Shown here one piece after another: positions 36,016 through 44,577 of a stretch of DNA of 64,000 nucleotides; positions within the stretch are counted from its first letter, which is position 1; each line of letters begins with the position of its first letter. The translations under genes were made by a program, and so were the position numbers. The DNA comes from JB111 sp049856175 (GTDB lineage Bacteria > Actinomycetota > Actinomycetes > Actinomycetales > Actinomycetaceae): the NCBI RefSeq assembly GCF_049856175.1, contig NZ_JBNDNA010000001.1, positions 124,001 through 188,000 of the forward strand. Direction: 5' to 3'. The notes below the pieces were generated by a model that was given only the letters and a program-made list of their open reading frames with translations, ran no database searches and was not told the DNA's origin.

Positions 36016-37418
36016 GCGACCTCGCCGCTCTGCACGAGCGCCCCACGCTGCTGATCCCCGAGCTGACGCTGCTGCCCGAGGGGGTGCGCACCGACCGCGC
36101 GGTGCTCGTCGACGACGGTCGGGTGTCCGACGTCGGACCGGCCGACGAGATGCGGCTCCGCCACCCGGAGGCGGCGACGATCGAGCTGCCCCGGCGGCTG
36201 CTCATGCCCGGCTTCGTCGACGCGCACCACCACCTCACCCAGTCGTTCGGCAAGTCGCTCGTGTTCGGCGAGCCGTCGGAGATCTTCCGCCGCGTCTGGG
36301 TCCCGATGGAGGCGCACCTGGACGAGGAGGCCATCGACGTCGCCACCCGGCTCGCCGCGTGGGAGTCGCTGCGCGGCGGGTTCACCACCGTCGCCGACGC
36401 CGGCACGCGGGCCACCGTCGACGGCGGGGTGGACACCCTCGCCGCCGCCACGACCGCGCTCGGGGTGCGGTGCGTCCTCGGCGTCATCTGCAACGACATG
36501 GTCGCCGGAGAACGCGTCGCCGAGGTCGACGACGTCCTGGCGTCCGCCGAGCGGCACCTCGACCGATGGTCGGAGGACGCGCTCGTGCACCCGTCCCTGG
36601 CGGTGTCGCTGCCGGAGGTCGCCTCGGACGAGATGCTCGGGGCCGTCACCTCGCTCGCCCGCCGTGCGGGCGTGACTTTCCAGACCCATCTCAACGAGCA
36701 CCTCGCTGCCGTCGAGCGGTCGTTGGAGGCCACGGGGCTGCGCCCGCTGGAGCGGCTCGCCCAGCTCGACGCGCTCGGGCCCGAGCTCCTGGCCGCGCAT
36801 GCCACCCTGCTCACACCACGGGAGATCACACTGCTGCGCGACAGCGGCGGTGCGGTCTCCTACAACCCGGTGGCCAGCTCGTGGAAGGGCAACGCGGTGG
36901 CGCAGGCGCTGCTCATGCACGAGCTCGGCGTGCGGCTCGGCCTGGGCACCGACGGCACCCGCGGGGACGCGTTCCGGCTGCTGGACGCGGCCGAGACCGC
37001 CCAGCGCCTCACCTACGGCCTGGCGTCCGGCGACTCCTCGGTCGGCGGCGGCTGGCCGTGGCTGGAGCAGGGCCTGACCGGTGGGGCGGACGCCGTCGGA
37101 CTCGGTGGCGAGGTCGGCACGATCGGCCCGGGGGCCCACGCGGACCTCCTGGTCCTCGACGTCGACGTCCCCGAGCTCGTGCCCTCCTGGGACCTGCCGT
37201 GGGAGCTCGTCCGGCTCGCCGGCAAGGACCAGATCGAGTCCGTGGTGGTCGGTGGCCGGCTCCGCCTGTCGGCGGGCCGTCCGGTGGACCTCGACGGCGA
37301 CGCGCTGCTGGACCGGGCGCGCGCGATCGCGCACCGGGCCGTCGAGGACGCCCCCATCCACATGGTCCACCCGTTCTCCGCCGAGCACCGGGAACGCCTC
37401 CGCGGCGTGCACGCATGA
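36012..37418 (+). CDS. Amidohydrolase (guanine deaminase/AtzA-TrzN-like)
   Basis: Metal-dependent hydrolase of subtype III amidohydrolases, 468 residues. It has VDAHHHLTQSFGKSL (HxH metal ligands, about residues 70-72), a metal His in FQTHLNEH, a further His in AHATLLTP and the catalytic Asp in GLGTDGTRGD. These match SsnA, guanine deaminase and chlorohydrolase relatives that remove amino or chloro groups from purine- or triazine-like rings. The ATG at 36012 overlaps the permease stop (ATGA) and its own stop overlaps the next gene. The operon context favours a nucleobase-like substrate. Confidence 0.88.
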   Translation: MSDLAALHERPTLLIPELTLLPEGVRTDRAVLVDDGRVSDVGPADEMRLRHPEAATIELPRRLLMPGFVDAHHHLTQSFGKSLVFGEPSEIFRRVWVPMEAHLDEEAIDVATRLAAWESLRGGFTTVADAGTRATVDGGVDTLAAATTALGVRCVLGVICNDMVAGERVAEVDDVLASAERHLDRWSEDALVHPSLAVSLPEVASDEMLGAVTSLARRAGVTFQTHLNEHLAAVERSLEATGLRPLERLAQLDALGPELLAAHATLLTPREITLLRDSGGAVSYNPVASSWKGNAVAQALLMHELGVRLGLGTDGTRGDAFRLLDAAETAQRLTYGLASGDSSVGGGWPWLEQGLTGGADAVGLGGEVGTIGPGAHADLLVLDVDVPELVPSWDLPWELVRLAGKDQIESVVVGGRLRLSAGRPVDLDGDALLDRARAIAHRAVEDAPIHMVHPFSAEHRERLRGVHA

Positions 37419-38119
37419 CCGAGGCGGCCTTCGCGCTGGTCGCCGTGACCGTCCTGGTCGCGGCGTTCGTCCAGGGCTCGACGGGGATGGGGTTCGCGCT
37501 CATCGCCGCGCCCGTGGTCACCCTGATCGACCCCCGGCTGCTGCCGGTGCTCCTGCTCGTGCTCATGCTGCCCCTCAACGGGTACGTCGCGTGGCGCGAG
37601 CGGGAGCACCTGGACTGGCGGGGGGTCCGCTGGATCAGCGTGGGCCGGTTCGCCGGCACCTTCGCCGGGCTCTGGATCCTGATCCTGGTGAACCTCGACC
37701 AGCTCGCGCTGCTCATCGGCTGGTCGACGATCATCGCGGCCGTCGCGGCGCTGCTCGCGCCCGCGTTCGACCCCAACCGGACGGGCCTCGTGGTCGTCGG
37801 GCTCATCACCGGCGTCACCGAGACCTCCACCGGCGTGGGTGGCCCGCCGCTCGCGCTGGCCTACCAGCACAAGAGCGGCCCGACCCTCCGGGCGACCGTG
37901 GCGGTCTGCTTCCTCGTGGGCGAGGTGATCTCGCTGGTGGTCCTCGGCGTGAGCGGGCAGATCGAGCTTCGCACCCTGGGCCTGAGCGCCGTGCTCGTGC
38001 CGTTCGTCGTCGTCGGTGCGTTCGTCAGCCGGTGGGTGCACCACCGCCTCGACGGCCCCCTCCTGCGGATGCTGGTGCTGGGATTCGCCATCATCTCGGG
38101 GATCGTCGTCCTCCTCTAG
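37415..38119 (+). CDS. TauE/SafE family anion permease
   Basis: Membrane protein of 234 residues with about seven helices. The repeated TauE/SafE pattern is seen as VQGSTGMGFALIAAPVVTLI near the start and GVTETSTGVGGPPLALAY in the second half. The family moves small organic or sulfur-containing anions, often outward. ATG 37415 overlaps the amidohydrolase stop (ATGA), so it is part of the same unit and may export a product. Confidence 0.88.
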   Translation: MTEAAFALVAVTVLVAAFVQGSTGMGFALIAAPVVTLIDPRLLPVLLLVLMLPLNGYVAWREREHLDWRGVRWISVGRFAGTFAGLWILILVNLDQLALLIGWSTIIAAVAALLAPAFDPNRTGLVVVGLITGVTETSTGVGGPPLALAYQHKSGPTLRATVAVCFLVGEVISLVVLGVSGQIELRTLGLSAVLVPFVVVGAFVSRWVHHRLDGPLLRMLVLGFAIISGIVVLL

Positions 38120-38162
38120 CCGCGTCACCAGCACGGTGACGGACGAGTACGCTGCCAGGACC

Positions 38163-39200
38163 GTGACTCCTCCTCCCGCCGCCAAGCGCCCGACGATCGC
38201 CGACGTCGCACGCGAGGCGGGGGTCTCCCGCACCACGGTGTCGCACGCCCTCAACGACCGGGGCCAGGTGCATGTCGGCACCCGCGACCACGTGAAGGAG
38301 GTCGCGGCCCGCCTCGGCTACCGACCCAGCGTCCGGGCCCAGCGTCTGCGGACCGGGCGTTCCCGCACCGTCGCCCTCCTCTCGGCGATGCCGGCCGCGG
38401 TCTCCGGCGGGCCCTCGCGTCTCGGATTCTTCACCGAGCTCGCGGTCGGGTGCGCCGAGAACGCGCTGACGCGGGGCTACAGCCTCGTCCTGGTCCCGCC
38501 GTCGGAGGATCCCGCCGCCCTGGCCGTGCTGGACATCGACGGGGCGATCCTCCTCGAGCCGCCGGGTCAGGACCCGCTCGCGGCCGAGCTCACGCAGCGA
38601 GGGGTCCCGTTCGTGACGATCGGGGAGGACCTCGGCGGCGCGCACGCGCGCCCGTCGGTCGACCTGCGCCACCGTGACGTCGCCGAGCTGCTGCTCACCC
38701 ACCTGCGGGCACAGGGGGCACGGCGCGTCGGCCTCGTCCTCGGCTCCAGCGGACGACAGTCGCAGGAGACCTTCCGGGCGGTGCACCGAGAGCTCGCCGA
38801 GGCAGACGGCGTGACCCCGGTGGTCGTGACGGCCGACGAGCGCCTCGGGGAGGACGCGGGATACGCGGCGACCCGGGGCCTCCTCGAGGCGCACCCCGAG
38901 CTGGATGCGCTGTGCGTCCCGATCGACGCGTTCGCCTCCGGGGCCGCCCGTGCCGCATCCGAGGCCGGGCGCCGGGTGGGGAAGGACCTCCTGGTGGCGA
39001 CCCGTTACGACGGTGTCCGTGCGCGGGCGGCACGGCCCCAGCTCACGGCGGTCGACCTGCACCTCGCGGAGGTCTCCCGTGCGGCGGTGGACCTGCTGCT
39101 GCTCGAGCTCGGCGAGACGGCGCCGGGGCCCCCCGCGCAGGTGCCCGCCCCCGTGCTCGTCGCGCGCGCCTCGACGAGGTCCGGCGGCCCCGCGGGCTAG
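38163..39200 (+). CDS. LacI family transcriptional regulator
   Basis: Repressor of 345 residues. The N-terminal helix-turn-helix reads PTIADVAREAGVSRTTVSHA, followed by the hinge-like GYRPSVRAQRLRTGRSRTV and a periplasmic-binding-protein fold. The GTG at 38163 is chosen; GTG 38136 is an alternative. AGGA is too close to be a good ribosome site, and TACGCT lies nine bases upstream, so leaderless translation is possible. It follows the permease-amidohydrolase-TauE genes by 43 bases, and the operon promoter carries AATCGATT half-sites of LacI type, so it probably regulates them. Confidence 0.92.
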   Translation: MTPPPAAKRPTIADVAREAGVSRTTVSHALNDRGQVHVGTRDHVKEVAARLGYRPSVRAQRLRTGRSRTVALLSAMPAAVSGGPSRLGFFTELAVGCAENALTRGYSLVLVPPSEDPAALAVLDIDGAILLEPPGQDPLAAELTQRGVPFVTIGEDLGGAHARPSVDLRHRDVAELLLTHLRAQGARRVGLVLGSSGRQSQETFRAVHRELAEADGVTPVVVTADERLGEDAGYAATRGLLEAHPELDALCVPIDAFASGAARAASEAGRRVGKDLLVATRYDGVRARAARPQLTAVDLHLAEVSRAAVDLLLLELGETAPGPPAQVPAPVLVARASTRSGGPAG

Positions 39201-40780
39201 CCGAACAGGTGGCCGCGCACGCCCAGCAGCATCGTGTCCCCGGGCTCGGTCTCGCGCAGGTACCGCGAGACCAGGTGCTCGGGGATCGCGATGCAGCCGG
39301 CCGTGGCCACCGGGTTGGCGTGCAGGAAGATCGCGTAGCCCATGCCTTCCCGGACGGCACTGTCCGGCGGGCGGTTGTAGTTGACGACGGCGCCCTGGCG
39401 GTAGTCGCCGCCCCGGGTGTGGGCGAGCCGCCACATGTTCTCGTCCGGCATGGTGTTCGCGAGGCTCGGCGTCGCTGCGTCGTAGTACCGGTTGTAGTTG
39501 ACGCCCGGCGTCCCGCCCCACCGCGAGTACGGCGTGAGGATCCTGTGGTCGAGCGCCGTGCCCGGGTCGTAGAGACCGAAGGACTCCGTCACCGAGTACG
39601 CGCCGGTCGGCGTGCGGTAGGTGTGCCAGGCGGCCGGCTGACCGGGGCGGGCGGTGCCGTTCGCGCCGATGCGTGCGGACGTCGACCAGCGCTCGCGGTA
39701 GGCCTCCGACCCGGGGACCCGCTCGCACACGGTGAAGGTCGCCCACGAGGTCGACCAGGTCTCCGCGACGGCCATCGACACGCGCCCGGTCAGTCCCGTG
39801 TCGTAGCGGGACTGACCCAGGGAGAGCGGGGCGCAGCGTCCCCAGGTGGACCGGTCGGCCGAGCGCGCCCCGACGGTGTCGGTGCCGTTCCCGTCCCAGT
39901 CACCGAGGAACGTCACGTCGTAGGCGGCCGCGTAGGTGAACGACCGGTCGGCGTGGACCTGGCCGTGGCTGTCGCTCACGTGCACGGTGCTGCCCCGTCG
40001 CACCTGGAAGGTGTCGGTGCCGTCGCCGTCGGTGTCGCCCACGAGGACGCTGTCGGTGGCCCGTCCGTACGGCCACTGGACGCTCGCGGGGCCGCTGGTC
40101 AGCGTGTTGCGGACGTGGATCTGGATCCCGCGGCGGATGGCGATCGTGTCGAGGCCGTCGGCGTCGTAGTCGCCCACGTGGACCTCGTCGCCCACCCTGC
40201 CGTAGTCGAACGACAACGTCGCGAACCCGGCCGAGTTCGAGTTGCGCACGAGGAACGTGTTGCCGCGACGCACGGCGGGGGTGTCGCCCCCGTCGCCGTC
40301 CCAGTCCCCGAAGAAGACCTCGTCGCCGGCGCGACCGTAGACGAACCGGTGCGCGGTCACGGCCGACCCGCCGGACCCGGAGACGTGGAACTCGGCGCCG
40401 CGGCGCACGATCATCTCGTCGGTCCCGTTGCCGTCGGTGTCCGCGATGTACACCTCGTCGCCGGCGCGGCCGAAGATCACCTGCCGGGAGGTGGCGCCCG
40501 TGGGGGAGTCGGACAGGTGGAACGTCGGCGAGCCGCCGACCGACCCGATCGTGCCGCCCTGGTCGGGCGCGGGGCCCGCGTCGGCGCTCGCGGAGTCCGG
40601 CAGGACCACGGGCGGGGAGCCGTCGGTGGTGTCCTCCCCGTCCGGGACCGGGGCGGCTCCGGCGGGCGGACCGAGGGCGGTGACGCCCAGGAACGCGGCG
40701 CCGAGCGTGGCGACCAGGCGCCGGACGCCCGGCCCCGACCTGGCGGGGAGCGGCAGGGACGGGCGGGCGACGTGGCGCAC
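39197..40780 (-). CDS. Secreted L,D-transpeptidase-like protein with FG-GAP-type repeats
   Basis: Exported protein of 527 residues. The GTG at 40780 has GGAG five bases upstream; the signal peptide ends near GPPAGAAP (residue 43). Residues 80-300 hold five to six repeats with the pattern YGRAGDEVFFGDWDGDGGDT, followed by VRRG, which resemble FG-GAP/VCBS calcium-binding blades. The C-terminal 200 residues carry AIFLHANPVATAGCIAIPE, the His...Gly-Cys pattern of YkuD-type L,D-transpeptidases. The likely role is cell-wall crosslinking or wall-protein attachment with a substrate- or calcium-binding module. Sugar or protein targets unknown. Confidence 0.82.
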   Translation of the reverse strand: MRHVARPSLPLPARSGPGVRRLVATLGAAFLGVTALGPPAGAAPVPDGEDTTDGSPPVVLPDSASADAGPAPDQGGTIGSVGGSPTFHLSDSPTGATSRQVIFGRAGDEVYIADTDGNGTDEMIVRRGAEFHVSGSGGSAVTAHRFVYGRAGDEVFFGDWDGDGGDTPAVRRGNTFLVRNSNSAGFATLSFDYGRVGDEVHVGDYDADGLDTIAIRRGIQIHVRNTLTSGPASVQWPYGRATDSVLVGDTDGDGTDTFQVRRGSTVHVSDSHGQVHADRSFTYAAAYDVTFLGDWDGNGTDTVGARSADRSTWGRCAPLSLGQSRYDTGLTGRVSMAVAETWSTSWATFTVCERVPGSEAYRERWSTSARIGANGTARPGQPAAWHTYRTPTGAYSVTESFGLYDPGTALDHRILTPYSRWGGTPGVNYNRYYDAATPSLANTMPDENMWRLAHTRGGDYRQGAVVNYNRPPDSAVREGMGYAIFLHANPVATAGCIAIPEHLVSRYLRETEPGDTMLLGVRGHLFG

Positions 40781-40866
40781 GGGCGCTCCGATCAGTGCAG
40801 GGACGACGTCGGCGTGGATCCACCGCGAATGTAGCGGTGATCGGCGCCCCTGGGGAGGGCCCGTGC

Positions 40867-40938
40867 GGCGCGTCCTCAGGCGCCGCCGCGTCCTCAGGCG
40901 CTGCCGCGTCCTCAGGCGCTGCCGCGTCCTCAGGCGCC
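40867..40938. repeat. Four tandem 18-bp units including a gene's stop codon
   Basis: GCCGCGTCCTCAGGCGCY is repeated four times without gaps (first copy with one change). The fourth unit contains the stop codon of the alpha/beta hydrolase (40932-40930) and its last codons. Because 18 is a multiple of three, every unit carries the same in-frame TGA on the minus strand. Confidence 0.85.
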
Positions 40939-41781
40939 GCCGGAGACGAACTCGTGGATCGCCGTCGCGAGTCGCGCGTCCTCGACGCCGTGCCACTCGC
41001 CGGGCAGGATCGCGGCCGTCACGGCGGGGACCTTCTCGTCGAGCTCCCGCACGCCGTCGAGCATGCCGGGGTCCGTGGCGTCCGAGGCGATGACCAGCGT
41101 GGGTGTCGTGACCGACGCGAACCGCTCCGCCGGGGTCCCCGGGAGGAACGTCAGCTCGTGCACGATCGTCCGGGTGTTCTCCAGGTCCTGCTCGCTCGGG
41201 GGCGGCATCTCGTCGAGGATCTCGGCCGGGACGCCGACGACCTCGACGTCGAACCAGCGCCGGGCCGCGGCCAGGTCCTCGTCGATGAGTCGTCGCGCGT
41301 GCTCCCGCGCGGCGAGCCCCGGGTCCTCGGGCATGAGCGGCGGCTCGAGCAGGGCGAGGCGGGCGACCGGGGCGCCGGCCTCGGCCGCCAGCAGGAGCAG
41401 GGTGGCGCCGGAGGAGAATCCGTAGGCGGTGACGGGCCGGCCCTCGGCGAGGCCGACGACCGCCGCGAGGTCCTCCAGCTCACGCTCGAACGTGTACGGC
41501 TCGGTGGTCCCGCTCTCGCCCGTGCCGCGGCGGTCGTACGTCCACACCGTGAAGTGCTCGGCGAGCGCGGCGGGAAGGCCGGGCTGCGGGGTGGCTGTCC
41601 GGGACGTGGCCACGCAGTGGACCATCACGAGGTCGGGCCCCGAGCCGGTGCGGCTCCAGGCGAGCTCGGTCCCGTCCGCCGAGGTGACGGTGCCGTGGTC
41701 GGTGGGTGCGGCGTCGGACGGGTGCGCGGTGGTCGGGCGGGTATCGCCGAGGCCGGTCTCGGTCGGGCCGGAGGTGGTCAC
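40930..41781 (-). CDS. Alpha/beta hydrolase
   Basis: Hydrolase of 283 residues. The nucleophile elbow is GFSSG in AYGFSSGATLLLL, the oxyanion segment is near VMVHCVATSRT, YDRRGTGESG is present, and the late catalytic Asp and His lie in IASDATDPG and GEWHGVED. The GTG at 41781 follows GAAGGAG by five bases and overlaps the DUF899 stop (GTGA), so the two are coupled. Substrate unknown. The pair is divergent from an HxlR regulator. Confidence 0.88.
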   Translation of the reverse strand: MTTSGPTETGLGDTRPTTAHPSDAAPTDHGTVTSADGTELAWSRTGSGPDLVMVHCVATSRTATPQPGLPAALAEHFTVWTYDRRGTGESGTTEPYTFERELEDLAAVVGLAEGRPVTAYGFSSGATLLLLAAEAGAPVARLALLEPPLMPEDPGLAAREHARRLIDEDLAAARRWFDVEVVGVPAEILDEMPPPSEQDLENTRTIVHELTFLPGTPAERFASVTTPTLVIASDATDPGMLDGVRELDEKVPAVTAAILPGEWHGVEDARLATAIHEFVSGGA

Positions 41782-42554
41782 GATGGCTCCTTCGTCAGGT
41801 CGTGCGGTGCGTGCGGTTCGCGGCGGGGCGGTTGGGTGCGGGCGGCGCGGTCCGTGGCAGGACCCGGCACGGGCGCGTCGGTGCGCAGCCACTGCGCGAC
41901 GGGCCGGCCGTCGCGGCGCCACCACGTGCCGGCGGGGGTCTGGGGCCAGCCGTCCGGCGAGTCCTCCCACTTCTCCTGGCGACCGAGCAGCGTCCGGTCG
42001 AGCACGAGGTTGGCCATGTCGAGCAGCTCGGTGCCGCGCGCGATCGTCTGCCACGCGAGGTAGACGACCGCCCCGTCGCGGACGAACGTCCGCAGCTGCC
42101 CGCCGCCTGCCACGGCCGGGTCGTCCAGCGCGAGCTCGACCGAGTACCAGGGCATCGTCCACCCCATGAAGTCGCGGTACGCGGCGAGCTCTGGCCACGC
42201 GCCCTCGCTGAGGACCGCGAAGGTGACGTCGCGCTCGGCCAGGTAGGCGCGGGTCGCCTCGGAGACCTGGCTCATGGAGAAGGTGCAGCCCTCGCACTGC
42301 CGGTGGAGGGGCTCCCCGTGGTGCCACATGAACGAGTAGGTGACGAGCTGGCGGCGTCCCTCGAACGCCCGGGCGAGGGACCCCTCGCCCTCGGCACCGA
42401 CGAGCCGGACCGGCCCGACCCGGGTGACGGGGAGCCGGCGCCGGGCCGCGGCGAGAGCGTCGCCGGCACGGGTGTGGGCCTTCTCGGCCACGAGGTGCTC
42501 GGCCTGGGCGCGTTCCCAGGCGGTGCGGTCGACAGCGCTGTCGGCGAGGTCCAT
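41778..42554 (-). CDS. DUF899 family thioredoxin-like protein
   Basis: Protein of 258 residues with the DUF899 pattern: YSFMWHHGEPLHRQCEGCTF with a CxxC (C-E-G-C), ERDVTFAVLSEGAWPELAAY, then MGWTMPWYS and the late WWRRDG. The family has a thioredoxin-like fold; its function is not established. The ATG at 42554 (MDLADSAVDRTAW) is chosen; an upstream extension reads through the divergent control region. Coupled to the alpha/beta hydrolase and probably controlled by the adjacent HxlR protein. Confidence 0.87.
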   Translation of the reverse strand: MDLADSAVDRTAWERAQAEHLVAEKAHTRAGDALAAARRRLPVTRVGPVRLVGAEGEGSLARAFEGRRQLVTYSFMWHHGEPLHRQCEGCTFSMSQVSEATRAYLAERDVTFAVLSEGAWPELAAYRDFMGWTMPWYSVELALDDPAVAGGGQLRTFVRDGAVVYLAWQTIARGTELLDMANLVLDRTLLGRQEKWEDSPDGWPQTPAGTWWRRDGRPVAQWLRTDAPVPGPATDRAARTQPPRREPHAPHDLTKEPS

Positions 42555-42561
42555 GGCGATA

Positions 42562-42586
42562 TGTTTAACAGAGCGAACACTATCGT
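42562..42586. promoter_or_regulatory. Possible HxlR operator in the divergent region
   Basis: An AT-rich patch in GC-rich DNA holds TGTT-T-AACA (42562-42570) and ACAC-TATC-GTGT (42577-42588), between the DUF899 gene and hxlR-type gene. Small symmetric sites suit a winged-helix dimer, but the match is short. Confidence 0.3.
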
Positions 42587-42615
42587 GTCCATAGCGGACG
42601 TGGGACGATGGTGCC

Positions 42616-43269
42616 ATGCCGATCAAGCGTTCCTACGCGGACCACGGGGATGCCTGCGCCACCGCCCACGCCACGGAGCTCCTCGGCGACCGGTGGACGT
42701 ATCCGATCCTGCGGGAGCTCATGCTCGGACCGAAGCGGTTCGTCGAGCTCGCCGAGGGCCTGCACGGCGTCACCCCCGCGGTGCTGACCACGCGGCTGCG
42801 GACCATGCGGGAGGTGGGTCTCGTAGAGCGCGTCGAGCTCCCGGCGCCTGCACGCGCCACCGCCTACCGGGTGACCGACTGGGGCCGGGAGCTGCGTCCC
42901 GTCCTCGACGCTCTGGGCCGGTGGGCGATGAGGTCCCCGGTCCGGGACGACTCCGGCGGCCTCACGCCGGACGGGGCCGTGCAGTCGATGCTCACGATGG
43001 CGCCGGCTGCCGCCCCGACGCCGGGGGTGGAGATCGGGCTGCGCCTGCACGACGCCCGGAGCTCCACGGCCCGCCCCTACGACTACCGGCTCTCCTGGGG
43101 GCAGACGCTCGAGATCGTGCGTGAGCCCGTCCCGACCGCGCGCGCCCTGGTGGCCGGCGACTCCTCCACCTGGGTGGCCGTCCTCTACGACGGCGTCCCG
43201 CTCGAGAAGATGGACGTCTCCGGGAACCGGGCCGAGGTCCGGCGTCTGATCGACGCCTTCGCCGCCTGA
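42616..43269 (+). CDS. HxlR family transcriptional regulator with extra C-terminal domain
   Basis: The N-terminal winged helix (ATELLGDRWTYPILRELMLG, then PKRFVEL and TPAVLTTRLRTMREVGLVER) is typical of HxlR redox or aldehyde sensors. At 217 residues it is about twice the minimal family length; residues 115-217 form a separate SCP2-like or ligand-binding domain. One Cys near residue 15 could serve as a sensor, as in other HxlR members (inference). Divergent from DUF899 and the alpha/beta hydrolase. Confidence 0.9.
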   Translation: MPIKRSYADHGDACATAHATELLGDRWTYPILRELMLGPKRFVELAEGLHGVTPAVLTTRLRTMREVGLVERVELPAPARATAYRVTDWGRELRPVLDALGRWAMRSPVRDDSGGLTPDGAVQSMLTMAPAAAPTPGVEIGLRLHDARSSTARPYDYRLSWGQTLEIVREPVPTARALVAGDSSTWVAVLYDGVPLEKMDVSGNRAEVRRLIDAFAA

Positions 43270-43425
43270 GGGCACCGCGCGGGCGTTCCTGCGTGTCGGA
43301 CGTGAGACGACCGGCGGATGCCCGGCACCGCAGCCCCGGTAGCCGGTAGCGTCCGCACGGCGCGGACGGGCGTCGACATCGTCCCCGCGAGCACCGGACC
43401 ACACACGACGAGGGGACAAGACCGG

Positions 43426-44490
43426 ATGGCACAGAACGTGATGTTCTCGGGAGGGATCCCGGCGGACGGGGCGGAGGGCGTGTTCACCCTCCTGGCCGAC
43501 ACGATCGGGGACCGCGCCCTGAGCTGGCCCGACGGCGAGACCACCCCGCAGCGGCGCGGCTGGATCGGTGCGGTCAACAACGAGGTGCTCGCCACCGCCC
43601 CGTGCTTCGAGGAGGTCGACGCCGACCTCGGGCAGCCCGGCGACCACGCGTACCAGGTCTTCCGGACGCTCCGGATCCGCCCGGGTGCGACCGTGGACCT
43701 GCGCGGGCACCTGCCCTACGCGCGCGACGCCATCGACTCCTACCGCACCTTCACGCGCCTCAAGGGCGAGGGACGGATCCCGGACGGCACGCGGTTCCAG
43801 GTGTCGGTCCCGGGCGCGCACGACGTCGTGTCGATCACCTTCCCCGACGTCGAGGAGTGGCCGGTCGTCGTCGCCGCCTGGCAGGAGGCGCTGCAGGAGG
43901 AGTACCGCCGCATCCTCGAGGTCGTCCCGGCCGAGGAGCTGTGCGTCCAGGTCGACTACTGCACCGAGATGATCCACATCGGCGGCACATGGGCGCAGCT
44001 GTTCGCCTGGGTGCCGGACGAGCCGGCCGAGAGCCTGTTCGAGACCTACACGTCTCAGGACTACATCCGGGGCCACCTGGCCGGGCTGCCCGACGACGTC
44101 CGGATCGGCATCCACGTCTGTTGCGGCACCTCGCCCAGCTTCCCGGTCCAGGACCTGGCGGACATCGGGCTCCCGGTGCGGCTGTCCAACGCCATCCAGC
44201 GCGCCTCGGGCGGCGTGATCGACTTCTTCCACCTGCCGGCGCTCGTCGACTCCGGCGATGCCTACTTCGCCCCGCTCGCGGATCTCGACGCCGGCGGGGC
44301 CACGATCTACCTCGGCCTCGAGTGCAACGACGGCATCGAGGCGATGGACCGGCGGATGGCCGCGGCGCGCACGTACCTGCCGGACTTCGGGGTGGCGCAC
44401 TACTGCGGCTACTTCTGGAACCAGGCGATCATGCCCGAGCTGCTCGCGACCCTCGCCGAGGGTGCGGACCGGCAGGCCGCCACCCTCTGA
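43426..44490 (+). CDS. MetE-like (UROD/cobalamin-independent methionine synthase fold) protein
   Basis: Protein of 354 residues that looks like a distant member of the UROD/MetE barrel superfamily: VQVDYCTEMIH, IGIHVCCGTSPSFP, SNAIQRASGGVIDFFHLPAL, LGLECNDGIEAMDRRM. The metal-ligand pattern of MetE (His, Cys, Glu, Cys) is only partly visible. It lacks the N-terminal half of true MetE and is not next to methionine genes. The ATG at 43426 follows GAGGGG by 11 bases. It could be a methyltransferase acting on an unknown thiol. A transposon is inserted 36 bases after its stop. Confidence 0.6.
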   Translation: MAQNVMFSGGIPADGAEGVFTLLADTIGDRALSWPDGETTPQRRGWIGAVNNEVLATAPCFEEVDADLGQPGDHAYQVFRTLRIRPGATVDLRGHLPYARDAIDSYRTFTRLKGEGRIPDGTRFQVSVPGAHDVVSITFPDVEEWPVVVAAWQEALQEEYRRILEVVPAEELCVQVDYCTEMIHIGGTWAQLFAWVPDEPAESLFETYTSQDYIRGHLAGLPDDVRIGIHVCCGTSPSFPVQDLADIGLPVRLSNAIQRASGGVIDFFHLPALVDSGDAYFAPLADLDAGGATIYLGLECNDGIEAMDRRMAAARTYLPDFGVAHYCGYFWNQAIMPELLATLAEGADRQAATL

Positions 44491-44519
44491 CGGGACGGCG
44501 GGGCCGCCCGGCCGGCACG

Positions 44520-44526
44520 GCCACGC
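44520..44526. repeat. Target-site duplication, left copy
   Basis: GCCACGC directly abuts the left transposon end. The same seven bases abut the right end at 48697-48703. Seven-base duplications are typical of Tn552-type elements. Confidence 0.75.
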
Positions 44527-44575
44527 TGTGACTTCGTCTGCTGAATGGCGGGGTTCTTCGGTCGCTTCGTGGCGG
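44527..44575 (+). repeat. Left terminal inverted repeat
   Basis: Starts TGTGACTTCGT and contains TGGCGGGGT at 44546. A second TGGCGGGGT at 44570 lies just beyond in the same phase (24 bases apart), the usual double transposase-binding layout. Confidence 0.85.
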
Positions 44576-44577
44576 GG

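Noticed and set aside
38912..40834. Plus-strand frame over the L,D-transpeptidase-like gene
   Set aside because: Val/Arg/Gly/Asp-rich shadow of the FG-GAP repeats with no start signal of its own.
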